From contig DDRC01000256.1 in the NCBI GenBank assembly GCA_002342985.1, positions 831 through 8,177 on the forward strand: DNA of 7,347 nt, written 5' to 3'. Positions 1-6,212 of the stretch are shown one piece after another (the stretch's first letter is position 1; each line of letters begins with the position of its first letter). Below the pieces are notes generated by a model that did not search any database, was not told the origin of the DNA, and saw only the letters and a program-made list of their open reading frames with translations. This stretch comes from Flavobacteriales bacterium UBA2426 (lineage in GTDB: Bacteria > Bacteroidota > Bacteroidia > Flavobacteriales_F > PHOS-HE28). The position numbers were made by a program, and so were the translations under genes.

Positions 1-199
1 CCTTGCCCCGGAGCCGGTGCGTCACGGTGCCGCTCGTGGGCGCCAGGGCGCCGGCGATGGTCTGCAGCAGCGTGCTCTTGCCGCTGCCGTTGGGGCCAAG
101 GATCGCGGTGCGGCTGCCGGATGCGAGCGTGAGCGTGACCTCGCGGAAGATCACTTCGGCGCCGAAGGACTTGGCTATGCCGGAGAGCGCTACCTCCAT
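1..199 (-). CDS. ABC transporter ATP-binding protein, N-terminal part (runs off window)
   Basis: The first 66 codons of an ABC-type ATPase are visible; the rest lies beyond base 1. The Walker A motif GPNGSGKS is at residues 35-42, preceded by the usual beta-strand TAIL and followed by TLLQTIAGALAPTSG, the standard ABC sequence after the P-loop. Walker B, the signature motif and the H-loop would lie outside. I start at the ATG at 197-199 because the family normally begins a few residues before this first strand (MEVALSGIAKSFG). An in-frame ATG at 221-223 would add eight residues (MPACADPR) and cannot be excluded. The gene follows lpxA on the same strand after about 118 bases that contain no gene, only a short GC-rich inverted repeat (246-251 with 254-259). 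An ABC ATPase close to lpxA is, from memory, a recurring arrangement in Bacteroidota. The substrate and the partner permease cannot be inferred. Family assignment is secure; function is open. Confidence 0.88.
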   Translation of the reverse strand, partial: MEVALSGIAKSFGAEVIFREVTLTLASGSRTAILGPNGSGKSTLLQTIAGALAPTSGTVTHRLRGK

Positions 200-317
200 G
201 CGGGGATCGGCGCAGGCGGGCATGCGCGCGCGGTGGGCGGCATGGGCGCCCCTGGGCGCTGTGTGGGCGGGAGTGGAGCCGGGTGCCGCATGCGGGAAGG
301 GGCCTTGCGCAGCGGCG

Positions 318-1100
318 CTACTCGGCCAGCCCGCGCATGATGCCCTTGGGGCTGTTGCGGATGAAGTCGAGGATGAGGCCGCGCTCGGGGCTGCGCGGCA
401 GGGTCTGCTCCACGTTCTGCACGCCCCGCTCCACGTTGGTGTTGCGCACGAAGATCTCGCGGTATATGTCCTCGATGCGCGCGATCTGGTCGTCGGTGAA
501 TCCGCGGCGGCGCAGGCCCACCACGTTCACGCCCACGTAGCTCAGCGGCTCGCGGGCGGCCTTCACGAAGGGCGGCACGTTCTTGCGCACCAGGCTGGCG
601 CCGGCGATGAAGCTGTGTGCGCCGATGTGGATGAACTGCTGCACGGCCACGTTGCCCTCCAGGATCGCCCAGTCGTCGATGGTGACGTGCCCCGCGAGGT
701 TGACGCTGTTGGCGATGACGATGTTGTTGCCCAGGATGCAGTCGTGGGCCAGGTGCACGTAGGCCATGAGCAGGCAGTTGTCGCCCACGGCGGTCTTCAG
801 CCGGTCGGCGGTGCCGCGGTTGATGGTGACGCACTCGCGGATGGTGGTGCCGTCGCCCACCTCGGCGGTGGTGTATTCGCCGGCGAACTTCAGGTCCTGC
901 GGGATGGCGCCGATCACGGCCCCCGGGAAGATGCGGCAGCGGCTGCCGATGCGGGCGCCATCCATGAGCACGGCATTGGGGCCGATCCAGGTGCCATCGC
1001 CCACCACCACGTCGGCCGAGAGGGTGGCGAAGGGCTCCACGGTCACATCCCTGCCCAGGCGGGCATCGGGGTGGATGGAGGCGAGGGGGGAGATGCTCAT
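318..1100 (-). CDS. lpxA: LpxA, acyl-ACP--UDP-N-acetylglucosamine O-acyltransferase
   Basis: This cytosolic enzyme carries out the first step of lipid A synthesis, moving a 3-hydroxyacyl chain from ACP to the 3-OH of UDP-GlcNAc. The 260-residue product has the family's normal length (about 255-262). Residues 1 to about 190 form a left-handed beta-helix built of hexapeptide repeats (for example IHPDARLGRDV, VVVGDGTWIGPNAVLMDGA). The hallmark TTIRECVTINRGT is at 85-97. The catalytic region AYVHLAHDC is at 113-121; H119 aligns with the catalytic His125 of the E. coli enzyme. The C-terminal part (GFTDDQIARIEDIYREIF onward) is the helical cap. The ATG overlaps the stop codon of lpxC/fabZ by four bases (ATGA), which suggests translational coupling. 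All key residues appear present and nothing indicates a pseudogene. Confidence 0.97.
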   Translation of the reverse strand: MSISPLASIHPDARLGRDVTVEPFATLSADVVVGDGTWIGPNAVLMDGARIGSRCRIFPGAVIGAIPQDLKFAGEYTTAEVGDGTTIRECVTINRGTADRLKTAVGDNCLLMAYVHLAHDCILGNNIVIANSVNLAGHVTIDDWAILEGNVAVQQFIHIGAHSFIAGASLVRKNVPPFVKAAREPLSYVGVNVVGLRRRGFTDDQIARIEDIYREIFVRNTNVERGVQNVEQTLPRSPERGLILDFIRNSPKGIMRGLAE

Positions 1101-2536
1101 GCTTCGGCTTTGGCTTTGGGAGCGGTGGCGGGGGCCTTGTCGCGCGCGATCTGCGCCATCATCTCAGCCTCAACGGCCGGTTGGCCGGCCACGTAGCCGA
1201 TGCCCTTCATGTGCACGATGCCGCGGCGGATGGGCGTGAGCAGCGTGAGGTGGAAGACGAGCGTATCGCCAGGGATCACTTTGCGGCGGTAGCGCACCCC
1301 ATCGATCTTCAGGAAGTAGGTGGTGTAGTTCTCGGGGTCGGGCACCTGGCTGAGGGCGAAGATGCCGCCCACCTGGGCCATGGCCTCGATCTGCAGCACG
1401 CCGGGCATCACGGGGTTGCCGGGGAAGTGCCCGGTGAAGAAGGGCTCGTTGAGCGTCACGTTCTTGTAGCCCGTGATGGTCTCCTTGTCCATGGCCGTGA
1501 TGCGGTCCACGAGCAGGAAGGGGTAGCGGTGCGGCAGGATGCGCTCGATGTCGTTGATGTCGTACACCGTCTTCGTGAGGTCGAAGGCCATGCCGCCGCT
1601 CTTCTCCTCCTGGCGGATCTTCTCCTTGATGCGCTTGGCGAAGGTGGTGTTGCCGAAGTGGCCCGGGCGGGCGGCGAGGATGTGGCCCTTGATGGGCCGG
1701 CCCACGAGGGCGAGGTCGCCGATGATGTCGAGCAGCTTATGGCGGGCCGGCTCGTTGTAGAACTTGAGGTCGGTGGTGCTCAGTACGCCATTGCGGCGGA
1801 TGTGCACGTCCTTGTACTCGCGCCCCAGCGCCTTGGCCAGTTCGCGCAGCTGCTCCTCGGTGGTGCCCTCGCGGTCCTCCATCACGATGGCGTTGTCCAG
1901 GTCGCCGCCCTTGATGAGGCCCGCTTTGGCCAGCTGCTCCAGCTCGCGCAGGAAGACGAAGGTGCGGCAGGGGGCGATCTCGTCCTTGAACTCCTCGGCG
2001 CGGTACATGCTGGCGTGCTGGGTGCCGAGCACGGGGCTATTGTAGTCCACCATCACCGTGATGCGGAACTCCCCGCCCGGGGTGGGCACGCCGAGCATCT
2101 CGGTGCCGCGCTCCTGGGTCTCGAACCAGATGGGCTCCTTGAGCACGAACCAATTGCGCGGGGCGTCCTGCTCTGCGATCCCCACGGCCTCGATGGCCTC
2201 CACGAAGGGCCGTGCGCTGCCATCCATGATGGGCACCTCGGGACCGCTGAGCTGCAGCAGGCAGTTGTCCACGCCCAGGGCGTAGAGGGCGCTCAGCACG
2301 TGCTCGGTGGTGTTCACCACGGCATCGCCCTTGCCGAGGGTGGTGCCGCGCGCGGTGCTCACCACCAGGTCGGCATCGGCCTCGATGATGGGCTGGCCGG
2401 GGAGGTCGGTGCGCTGGAATTTGTAGCCGTGGCCCTCAGGGGCGGGGAGCAGGGTGAGGGTGACGGGAACGCCGCTGTGCAGGCCAACGCCGTTGAGTGT
2501 GGCGGCCGCGCGGAGGGTGTGCTGCTTGTCGCTCAT
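1097..2536 (-). CDS. lpxC/fabZ: LpxC-FabZ fusion: UDP-3-O-acyl-GlcNAc deacetylase / 3-hydroxyacyl-ACP dehydratase
   Basis: This is a bifunctional protein of 479 residues. The N-terminal part (about 1-310) is the zinc-dependent deacetylase LpxC, the committed step of lipid A synthesis. The zinc ligands are H79 (in TTEHVLSAL), H266 and D270 (in [12 protein letters not shown]); E78 is the expected general base and H293 (RPGHFGNT) the second catalytic histidine. The C-terminal part (about 325-470) is FabZ, a hot-dog-fold dehydratase of fatty-acid elongation. It has [13 protein letters not shown] at 333-345, catalytic H370 in [12 protein letters not shown] and catalytic E384 in QIEAMAQ. The tail is Ala/Lys-rich. 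The fusion is typical of Bacteroidota. I chose the ATG at 2534-2536 because [22 protein letters not shown] matches the LpxC N-terminus; the frame stays open for 35 more codons upstream, but these overlap the end of lpxD and are not LpxC-like. A strong hairpin lies just before this start. Confidence 0.97.
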   Translation of the reverse strand: MSDKQHTLRAAATLNGVGLHSGVPVTLTLLPAPEGHGYKFQRTDLPGQPIIEADADLVVSTARGTTLGKGDAVVNTTEHVLSALYALGVDNCLLQLSGPEVPIMDGSARPFVEAIEAVGIAEQDAPRNWFVLKEPIWFETQERGTEMLGVPTPGGEFRITVMVDYNSPVLGTQHASMYRAEEFKDEIAPCRTFVFLRELEQLAKAGLIKGGDLDNAIVMEDREGTTEEQLRELAKALGREYKDVHIRRNGVLSTTDLKFYNEPARHKLLDIIGDLALVGRPIKGHILAARPGHFGNTTFAKRIKEKIRQEEKSGGMAFDLTKTVYDINDIERILPHRYPFLLVDRITAMDKETITGYKNVTLNEPFFTGHFPGNPVMPGVLQIEAMAQVGGIFALSQVPDPENYTTYFLKIDGVRYRRKVIPGDTLVFHLTLLTPIRRGIVHMKGIGYVAGQPAVEAEMMAQIARDKAPATAPKAKAEA

Positions 2537-2538
2537 GT

Positions 2539-2561
2539 GCCGGGCCCGCAGGGGGCCCGGC
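2539..2561 (-). promoter_or_regulatory. GC-only hairpin immediately upstream of the lpxC/fabZ start codon
   Basis: GCCGGGCCC at 2539-2547 and GGGCCCGGC at 2553-2561 are perfect 9-bp inverted repeats with a five-base loop, all in G-C pairs. In the transcript the 3' side of the stem ends two bases before the AUG of lpxC/fabZ. It lies in the 52-base gap after lpxD. No U-tract follows, so it is not a canonical intrinsic terminator. It is placed where it could hinder ribosome access or slow transcription between lpxD and lpxC. The inverted repeat is certain; any regulatory role is inference. Confidence 0.5.
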
Positions 2562-2588
2562 GAAGGTAGGGGCGGGAGCCGTTCGGGG

Positions 2589-3641
2589 TCAGCCCTGGCC
2601 GCCGGCCTGGCGCAGGGCGGCCAGTTCCTTCTCCAGCGCATCCATGCGGCGCTGCAGGTCGGGCAGGCGGCGGAAGCCCACGTAGCTGCGCTTGTAGTCG
2701 CCGATGGCGAAGGCGGGCGAGCCCTGCACGGTCTCCCCGTCGGCGATGCTGGCGCCGATGCCGCTCTGCGCGGCGATGCGCACGCGGTTTCCGATGGTGA
2801 GGTGGCCGGCGATGCCCACCTGGCCGCCGATCATGCAATGGGCGCCCACCTTGGTGCTGCCGGCGATGCCCGTTTGCGCGGCGATGACGGTGTGGGCGCC
2901 GATCTCCACGTTGTGGCCCACCTGGATGAGGTTGTCGAGCTTCACGCCGGTGCGGATCACGGTGCTGCCCATGGTGGCGCGGTCGATGGTGGTGTTGGCG
3001 CCGATCTCCACGCCGTCCTCGATCACCACGTTGCCGATCTGCGGCATCTTCACGTAGCGGCCCTCGGCGTCGGTGTTGAACCCGAAGCCGTCGGCCCCGA
3101 TCACCGCGCCGCTGTGCAGCAGGCAGTCGGCGCCGATCACGCACTTGGCATAGACGCGCACGCCGGCATGCAGCACGGTGCCCTGGCCGATGCGCACGCC
3201 ATCGCCGATCACGCACCCGGGGAAGACCTTCACCCCGTCGCCCAGCACCACGTCGTCGCCGATGTGGCTGAAGGGGCCGATGTAGGTGTCGCGCCCCAGC
3301 CGTGCCTTGGGGCTCACGTAGCTGGGCTGCTCAATGCCCTTGCGCACGTACTGCAGGCTCTCGTAGCGCTGCAGCAGCTCGCTGAAGGCCGCGCGCGGGT
3401 CTTTCACCCGGATGAGGGTGAGCCGCTTGGGCAGCGGCCTGGAGGCCTCGAAGTCGGCCGCCACGATGGCGATGCTGGCGCCCGTGGTGTAGAGGTGGTC
3501 GGTGTACTTGGGGTTGGCCAGGAAGGTGAGCGTGCCGCTGCGCGCCTCCTCGATCTTGGCCAGGTCGTTCACCAGGGTCTGCGGGTCGCCATCCACTTCC
3601 CCGCGCAGCAGGCCGGCGATCTGTTCGGCGGTGAACTGCAT
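2589..3641 (-). CDS. lpxD: LpxD, UDP-3-O-(3-hydroxyacyl)glucosamine N-acyltransferase
   Basis: LpxD adds the second 3-hydroxyacyl chain (N-linked, from acyl-ACP) to the LpxC product in the cytosol. The 350-residue length is typical. Residues 1 to about 100 form the uridine-binding N-terminal domain ([12 protein letters not shown], later [11 protein letters not shown] at 36-46). Residues about 107-315 form a long hexapeptide-repeat beta-helix, including GADGFGFN at 182-189, [12 protein letters not shown] at 214-225 and [14 protein letters not shown] at 237-250. H243 aligns with the catalytic His239 of E. coli LpxD. The C-terminus is a short Leu/Arg-rich helix ([20 protein letters not shown]), as expected for the trimer's ACP-contact region. 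The start at 3639-3641 is chosen for homology; an ATG 36 bases upstream lies inside the DUF2911 gene. The gene starts four bases after the DUF2911 stop codon, so the two are very probably co-transcribed. Confidence 0.96.
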   Translation of the reverse strand: MQFTAEQIAGLLRGEVDGDPQTLVNDLAKIEEARSGTLTFLANPKYTDHLYTTGASIAIVAADFEASRPLPKRLTLIRVKDPRAAFSELLQRYESLQYVRKGIEQPSYVSPKARLGRDTYIGPFSHIGDDVVLGDGVKVFPGCVIGDGVRIGQGTVLHAGVRVYAKCVIGADCLLHSGAVIGADGFGFNTDAEGRYVKMPQIGNVVIEDGVEIGANTTIDRATMGSTVIRTGVKLDNLIQVGHNVEIGAHTVIAAQTGIAGSTKVGAHCMIGGQVGIAGHLTIGNRVRIAAQSGIGASIADGETVQGSPAFAIGDYKRSYVGFRRLPDLQRRMDALEKELAALRQAGGQG

Positions 3642-3645
3642 GGGG

Positions 3646-4194
3646 TCAGTGCTGGATGGGGACGGCCACGCGCACATCGTCCCACTCCAGGGCGAGCTCG
3701 CTGCCGTCAGGGGTGACCAGGATGGTGAACTGCTCCACCGGTTCGGGCAGGCGCTCCACGGGCACCTTGGCCACGGCCACGTCCTTGGCGGGGTCGCGCA
3801 GCGCCTTGCCGTCGAAGTCGACCCCCCAGTTGTACTGGCCGCAGTTCAGGTACACCTCCCAGGCGTTGGCGCCGGGCAGCGTCCACAGCGTGTAGCGGCC
3901 GGCCACCACCGGCGTTCCGCCGAAGGTGAAGTCGCCGCTGCTCTCCAGCACCGTGGCCTCGTTGGCGCCGGTGCGCCATACCTGCCCGTAGGGCACCAGC
4001 CCGCCGAAGATGGCACGGCCCTTCTTGTACGGGCGGCAATAGTTGACGGTGAGCCGGAAGTCGCCGTCGAAGTAGGTGTAGGATTCCTCAGGGCTCGCCT
4101 TCTTGGTCTGCATCTTCATGAAGCGGAAGGCGATGAAGCCCACCGCCACGATGGCGACCATTGCGATGAGGATGCGCTTGAGGAGCTTCGGCAT
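3646..4194 (-). CDS. DUF2911 family protein with N-terminal membrane anchor
   Basis: The 182-residue protein starts with a basic stretch (MPKLLKR) and a hydrophobic segment at about residues 8-24 ([17 protein letters not shown]), which reads as a signal anchor or signal peptide without a lipobox cysteine. The remainder matches the DUF2911 pattern as I remember it: KKASPEES at 31-38, [21 protein letters not shown] at about 50-70, [10 protein letters not shown] at 72-81, then [10 protein letters not shown] and W-rich strands, ending in a short beta segment [17 protein letters not shown]2911 proteins are common in Bacteroidota and are predicted to be exported beta-rich proteins of unknown function. 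The gene lies 49 bases after the SDR gene and four bases before lpxD, so its expression is probably tied to the lipid A genes. No enzymatic role can be proposed from sequence. Confidence 0.88.
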   Translation of the reverse strand: MPKLLKRILIAMVAIVAVGFIAFRFMKMQTKKASPEESYTYFDGDFRLTVNYCRPYKKGRAIFGGLVPYGQVWRTGANEATVLESSGDFTFGGTPVVAGRYTLWTLPGANAWEVYLNCGQYNWGVDFDGKALRDPAKDVAVAKVPVERLPEPVEQFTILVTPDGSELALEWDDVRVAVPIQH

Positions 4195-4243
4195 GCGGGA
4201 AGAAGGTTGGTGTTCGTGCTGCGCGTTGCGGCGCCGAAGGTAC

Positions 4244-5023
4244 TCAGCCCTTGCGGTGCACCACCGTGCTGCTGGCCTGCGCCGTGGGCATCACCACCAG
4301 GTCGTTGATGCACACGTGGGGCGGGCGCGTGGCGGCGTAGTGCACCAGGTCGGCGATGTCGTCGCCGTTCAAGGGCGTCATGCCCAGGTACACCTGCTTC
4401 GCCTTCTGCGCATCGCCGTGGAAGCGCACCAGGCTGAATTCGGTCTCGGCCAGCCCCGGCGCGATCTGCGTAACGCGGATGCCGTGGGGCAGCAGGTCCT
4501 GCCGCATGCCCTTGGTCAGCGCATCCACCGCGTGCTTGCTGGCGCAATACACGTTGCCCTTGGGGTACACCTCCTTGCCGGCCACGCTGCCGATGTTGAT
4601 GATCTGCCCTTTGCCGCGCGCCACCATGCCGGGGATCACCGCGCGGCTCACGTGCAGCAGGCCCTTCACATTGGTGTCGAGCATCGCATTCCAGTCCTCC
4701 AAGCTGCCCTCCTGGATGGGGTCCATGCCCGCGGCCAAGCCGGCGTTGTTCACCAGCACATCAATGGCCTGCCATTCCTCCGGAAGCGCTGCGATGGCAT
4801 GCACCACGGCGTCATGGTCACGAACGTCGAAGTGCAGCACGTGCACCAGGGCCGGACCTTCCACGGTGCCGTGCAGGCCCTCGAGTTCCTTGCGCAGCGC
4901 TTCGAGGCGCTCCTTGCGGCGGCCGGTGATGATGATGCGCCAGCCCTCGGCGGCGAAGCGGCGGGCCGTGGCCTCACCGAAACCGCTGGTAGCGCCGGTG
5001 ATGAGGATGAGCGGAGCAGGCAT
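4244..5023 (-). CDS. SDR-family NADP-dependent oxidoreductase (YdfG / YMR226C-like)
   Basis: This 259-residue protein is a classical short-chain dehydrogenase. The cofactor motif TGATSGFG is at 9-16, NNAG at 92-95, N118 is in DTNVKG, the catalytic serine S146 is in INIGSVAG, and Y159 and K163 form YCASK. Basic residues after the second strand (TGRRKER, 33-39) suggest NADP(H) rather than NAD(H). The block from GNVYCASKHAV through IAPGLAETEFSLVRFHGD to TPLNGDDIADLVHYA closely resembles E. coli YdfG and yeast YMR226C, which oxidise L-serine, L-allo-threonine and other 3-hydroxy acids; the exact substrate is an inference. I place the start at 5021-5023 because MPAPLILITGATSGFG is the usual N-terminus. 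In-frame ATGs at 5039-5041 and 5108-5110 give non-homologous extensions. It is the first minus-strand gene of the run leading into lpxD, and a connection to lipid A is not obvious. Confidence 0.92.
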   Translation of the reverse strand: MPAPLILITGATSGFGEATARRFAAEGWRIIITGRRKERLEALRKELEGLHGTVEGPALVHVLHFDVRDHDAVVHAIAALPEEWQAIDVLVNNAGLAAGMDPIQEGSLEDWNAMLDTNVKGLLHVSRAVIPGMVARGKGQIINIGSVAGKEVYPKGNVYCASKHAVDALTKGMRQDLLPHGIRVTQIAPGLAETEFSLVRFHGDAQKAKQVYLGMTPLNGDDIADLVHYAATRPPHVCINDLVVMPTAQASSTVVHRKG

Positions 5024-5103
5024 GCTGCAAAGGAATCGCATGGGGCGATCCACCTGCGCCCGCCTGCGCCCACCGGAGCGCGGCGGTGTTGACGGGATCG
5101 TGA

Positions 5104-5111
5104 AAAACATA
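5104..5111 (-). promoter_or_regulatory. Possible Bacteroidota-type -7 box for the SDR-lpx operon
   Basis: On the minus strand these bases read TATGTTTT, matching the Bacteroidota -7 consensus TAnnTTTG at five of the six defined positions. It is the only A/T-rich patch in the 149-base gap between the SDR and luxR-type genes. It would give a leader of roughly 75 bases before the SDR start. No clear -33 TTTG partner is visible, so this is tentative. Confidence 0.25.
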
Positions 5112-5148
5112 GCTCATGGCCCATGACGCACGCCGGACGGGCGGCCTA

Positions 5149-5156
5149 TACCTTGG
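5149..5156 (+). promoter_or_regulatory. Weak -7-like box upstream of the LuxR-type gene
   Basis: TACCTTGG matches TAnnTTTG at five of six defined positions and lies 16 bases before the chosen ATG at 5173. No convincing -33 element is seen. If real, the leader would be only about ten bases. Reported only as the best candidate in this divergent gap. Confidence 0.18.
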
Positions 5157-5172
5157 AAGTACACGATGCCCC

Positions 5173-5469
5173 ATGCGAAAACCGAAGCGTACGCGCGAAG
5201 CTGTCCGCCGGCCGCGCCCGGCACCTGTGATCACCGACCGCGAGCTGCAGGTGTGCCGCCTGCTCTGCGCCCCCGACGAGCCCGCCGTGAAGGCCCTGCC
5301 CAGCGTGCTGGACCTCTCGGTGAAGACCGTGCAGACCCACCAGTACAAGCTGTACCGCAAGCTGGGGGTGCATACCCGCACGGGCATGCTGCTCAAGGCC
5401 ATCGGCCTGGGCCTCATCCAGTGCCCGTGCCGCGGCAGGGCCGGTGGACAAGGGGCCGATGGGCCTTAG
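5173..5469 (+). CDS. Small LuxR/GerE-type helix-turn-helix protein
   Basis: The 98-residue product is almost only a LuxR C-terminal-type DNA-binding domain. Residues 1-18 are strongly basic (MRKPKRTREAVRRPRPAP). The domain starts at ITDRELQVCRLL (20-31), the position of the conserved T-x-R-E-x-E/Q-V motif. It continues through LDLSVKTVQTHQYKLYRKLGV (46-66), which contains the recognition helix, and ends with MLLKAIGLGLI (72-82). The tail 83-98 is low in structure. No receiver or ligand-binding domain is present, so it is either a stand-alone regulator or the output half of a separately encoded system. The ATG at 5173 removes 19 non-conserved residues from the longest frame (ATG at 5116), but the longer form remains possible. 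It is transcribed away from the SDR-lpx genes. Its stop codon touches the first copy of the downstream repeat. Target genes are unknown. Confidence 0.8.
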   Translation: MRKPKRTREAVRRPRPAPVITDRELQVCRLLCAPDEPAVKALPSVLDLSVKTVQTHQYKLYRKLGVHTRTGMLLKAIGLGLIQCPCRGRAGGQGADGP

Positions 5470-5832
5470 GCCGCTGGCTGGCTTTTGGTCATTGGCTTAG
5501 CGGCTTCCAGGCTTGTTGGCCGCCAGGCCACTGGCTGCGCCACCCGATCACCTTGCAACAGGGACCCTCAGCCCTGCAGGTTGGCCCTTGCCCCAAGGCC
5601 TCAGGCTTACAGGCCACTGGTTGAGCGGCCGCTGGGCCTTGAGCTTTCAGGCCAATGGCTAACAGGCCGCCCGGCCACTTGGCTGCGCCACCTTCTGCCG
5701 TTAAGCCTTGGGTCTTGATCCTGGAAGCTTGCCCCATGGGCCTTGTACTGGCCGCCAGAGGCGGGGGGCTTGGGGGCTGATGGGCTCACAGGCCTATAGG
5801 CTGTCAGGCCATTGGCTTATTGGCCCATGGGC
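5469..5832 (+). repeat. Field of diverged GGCC/TGGCT repeats between luxR-type and xre genes
   Basis: This stretch contains no convincing gene between the two stop codons. It is built from diverged same-orientation copies of a unit that reads GGYCANTGGYT, four variable bases, GGYY, three variable bases, NGGY. Full copies begin at 5487, 5612, 5650 and 5807. Half-copies of the first block are at 5469-5479, 5526-5536 and, with one extra T, 5673-5684. A 12-base core GGCTGCGCCACC occurs at 5533-5544 and 5681-5692. Smaller shared words include GGCCGCCAG (5518-5526 and 5750-5758). Perfect palindromes AGCGGCCGCT (5624-5633) and GCCTATAGGC (5792-5801) also occur. Conserved bases are interspersed with fully variable ones. 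No transposase or classical terminator with a U-tract is seen. Confidence 0.75.
5650..5714 (+). repeat. 65-base composite repeat, copy 2
   Basis: This copy consists of a 26-base GGYCANTGGYT-type unit (5650-5675), a CACTT linker, the 12-base core GGCTGCGCCACC (5681-5692) and a 22-base tail ending GGGTC (5710-5714). It aligns without gaps to the copy at 6213-6277: 33 of the first 43 bases are identical, including all 12 core bases. A longer relative spans 5487-5566, with about 13 extra bases between unit and core. Confidence 0.7.
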
Positions 5833-6064
5833 TTTTCACCCGCGGCGGCGGATAGGTGCTCAGGGCCTGCAGGTCCACGCCGTAGAACAGCGTCAACCGC
5901 ATCGCCTCATCCATCAGCAGCACCGCACGGCCGTTCTCAAGGCGGCTCAGCCGGCTCACCGTCAGGCCGCATTCCGCGGCCACCACCGCCTGCGGGTACC
6001 CCCGCGCCTTGCGCAGGGCTGACAGCCGTGTACCTAGCTGCTTGTGGAGGCTTATATCCGGCAT
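5804..6064 (-). CDS. XRE/Cro-type helix-turn-helix transcriptional regulator
   Basis: The 86-residue protein has a single lambda-Cro/C1-type helix-turn-helix. LGTRLSALRKARGY (10-23) is helix 1, PQAVVAAECGL (24-34) spans helix 2 and the turn, TVSRLSRLENGRA (35-47) carries the recognition helix and the hallmark S-R-L-E-N-G, and MDEAMRLTLFYGVDLQAL (51-68) completes the fold. The start at 6062-6064 puts nine residues ahead of helix 1, usual for this class. The C-terminal tail (about 69-86) is not conserved-looking; its last eight or nine residues (SPWANKPMA) are translated from a copy of the neighbouring repeat (5807-5832), so the reading frame probably ends inside repeat DNA. The gene is divergent from hsdR with 288 bases between starts, and convergent with the luxR-type gene. 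Small XRE proteins often repress their own promoter or a neighbouring mobile or defence gene; which applies here is unknown. Confidence 0.82.
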   Translation of the reverse strand: MPDISLHKQLGTRLSALRKARGYPQAVVAAECGLTVSRLSRLENGRAVLLMDEAMRLTLFYGVDLQALSTYPPPRVKSPWANKPMA

Positions 6065-6133
6065 CGGGAATGATCGGTCCGTTGGCCGAAAATAGGCATG
6101 GATCCCCGCTTCCGCACCCAGGCGATAGTGGTT

Positions 6134-6153
6134 GCCCTGGGCTTGTCGAAAGG
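6134..6153 (+). repeat. REP-like motif
   Basis: GCCCTGGGCTTGTCGAAAGG closely resembles the half-palindromic word CCCTGAGCTTGTCGAAGGG, which I recall as a dispersed REP-type repeat in many environmental bacterial genomes. It differs from that word at two or three positions. Only one copy lies in this window. It is 70 bases upstream of the xre start. Resemblance is visible; membership in the REP family is from memory. Confidence 0.4.
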
Positions 6154-6162
6154 TGTAGAAGG

Positions 6163-6181
6163 GGCCGCTGGGCTTACAGGC
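6163..6181 (+). repeat. Repeat fragment shared with the field beyond xre
   Basis: GGCCGCTGGGC (6163-6173) is identical to 5627-5637, and the overlapping GGCTTACAGGC (6171-6181) is identical to 5604-5614. The two words occur in the opposite order here, so the fragment looks like a rearranged or independently diverged piece of the same repeat family. Confidence 0.5.
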
Positions 6182-6212
6182 AGCCGGAGGCGGAGCGGCA
6201 TTGCGGTATGGG

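Noticed and set aside
246..259. Terminator between lpxA and the ABC ATPase gene
   Set aside because: GCGCCC and GGGCGC form a short inverted repeat, but the loop is very tight and no U-tract follows in the direction of transcription.
2539..2561. Intrinsic terminator between lpxD and lpxC/fabZ
   Set aside because: The stem is strong, but no U-tract follows and the essential co-pathway gene begins two bases later, so a plain terminator is unlikely.
3..4308. Long plus-strand open frames opposite the lpx genes
   Set aside because: They are translations of the antisense strand of GC-rich genes, rich in Ala, Gly, His and Val with no recognisable domain, and the minus-strand frames carry clear families with catalytic residues.
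5485..5737. Small proteins of about 77-82 residues on either strand within the repeat field
   Set aside because: Their sequence simply mirrors the repeated GGCC/TGGCT words in different frames and shows no domain; open frames of this size are expected in GC-rich DNA with few stop codons.
5469..5832. CRISPR array
   Set aside because: Repeat starts are irregularly spaced (125, 38 and 157 bases), the copies are diverged, and there are no uniform unique spacers or cas genes.
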